A stretch of DNA of 12,403 bases from Holophagales bacterium UBA2201 (GTDB lineage Bacteria > Acidobacteriota > Thermoanaerobaculia > UBA2201): positions 1 to 12,403 of the forward strand of contig DCUZ01000081.1 of NCBI GenBank assembly GCA_002327305.1, given 5' to 3'. The notes beneath the pieces are model-generated. The model saw only the letters and a list, made by a program, of their open reading frames with translations, had not been told where the DNA came from and searched no databases. A program made the translations under genes and the position numbers. How positions within the stretch are numbered: the stretch's first letter is position 1; every line of letters starts with the position of its first letter. This document shows positions 12,382-12,403 of this stretch, piece by piece.

Positions 12382-12403
12382 CTGGAAGGCTGGAAGGCTG
12401 GAA
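12382..12403 (+). repeat. Start of an 8-bp CTGGAAGG array after the M20 gene
   Basis: Two full CTGGAAGG units and the first six bases of a third run off the right edge, 15 nt after the M20 stop codon. The unit is identical to the commonest unit of the hemC array 6.8 kb upstream, and the orientation relative to the gene is the same. Confidence 0.9.

Overview
The window is a high-GC (clearly above 60 %) bacterial chromosome segment, probably from a Gram-negative-type lineage. Evidence for that is the K+-dependent membrane pyrophosphatase, a non-lipoprotein periplasmic binding protein, a TonB-C-like domain and a hemX-hemA-hemC-hemD tetrapyrrole cluster. This heme order is known from Desulfobacterota, Acidobacteriota and Bacillota, among others; I cannot fix the phylum from the sequence.

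Left part (1-2413, + strand): the 3' end of hppA, then an orphan dipeptide/oligopeptide-type ABC substrate-binding protein with its own RBS. Middle (2628-6537, + strand): a C5-pathway tetrapyrrole cluster. A HemX/CcsA-like membrane protein, probably leaderless, is followed by hemA (3-nt gap), hemC (4-nt overlap) and hemD (275-nt gap filled with short tandem repeats). HemA makes glutamate-1-semialdehyde, HemC polymerises porphobilinogen, and HemD closes the ring to uroporphyrinogen III; hemB and hemL are not in the window.

Accessory zone (about 6321-9171): the last ~215 bp of hemD occur twice. Two AT-richer genes sit behind the two copies. One encodes a membrane-anchored pseudopilin-like plus TPR protein, the other a three-TM pseudopilin-like protein, and their pseudopilin-like parts look related. 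A perfect 23-bp inverted repeat (7699-7721 and 9075-9097) starts one base before the second hemD copy and ends in the tail of a convergent HAD gene. Degenerate inner copies bracket the second accessory gene. Purine-rich 7-8 bp tandem arrays begin at or inside the 3' ends of hemC, both hemD copies and the HAD gene, and just after the M20 peptidase gene, always with the purine-rich strand as the coding strand. No transposase or integrase is present. The zone looks like an insertion hotspot, and it is the most interesting part of the window.

Right part (9067-12403): on the minus strand, a secreted TonB-C-like/gluzincin metallopeptidase is translationally coupled to a YihX-like HAD phosphatase. 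Divergent from it, an M20-family metallopeptidase lies on the plus strand. The short divergent promoter region holds a perfect TATAAT and a palindrome.
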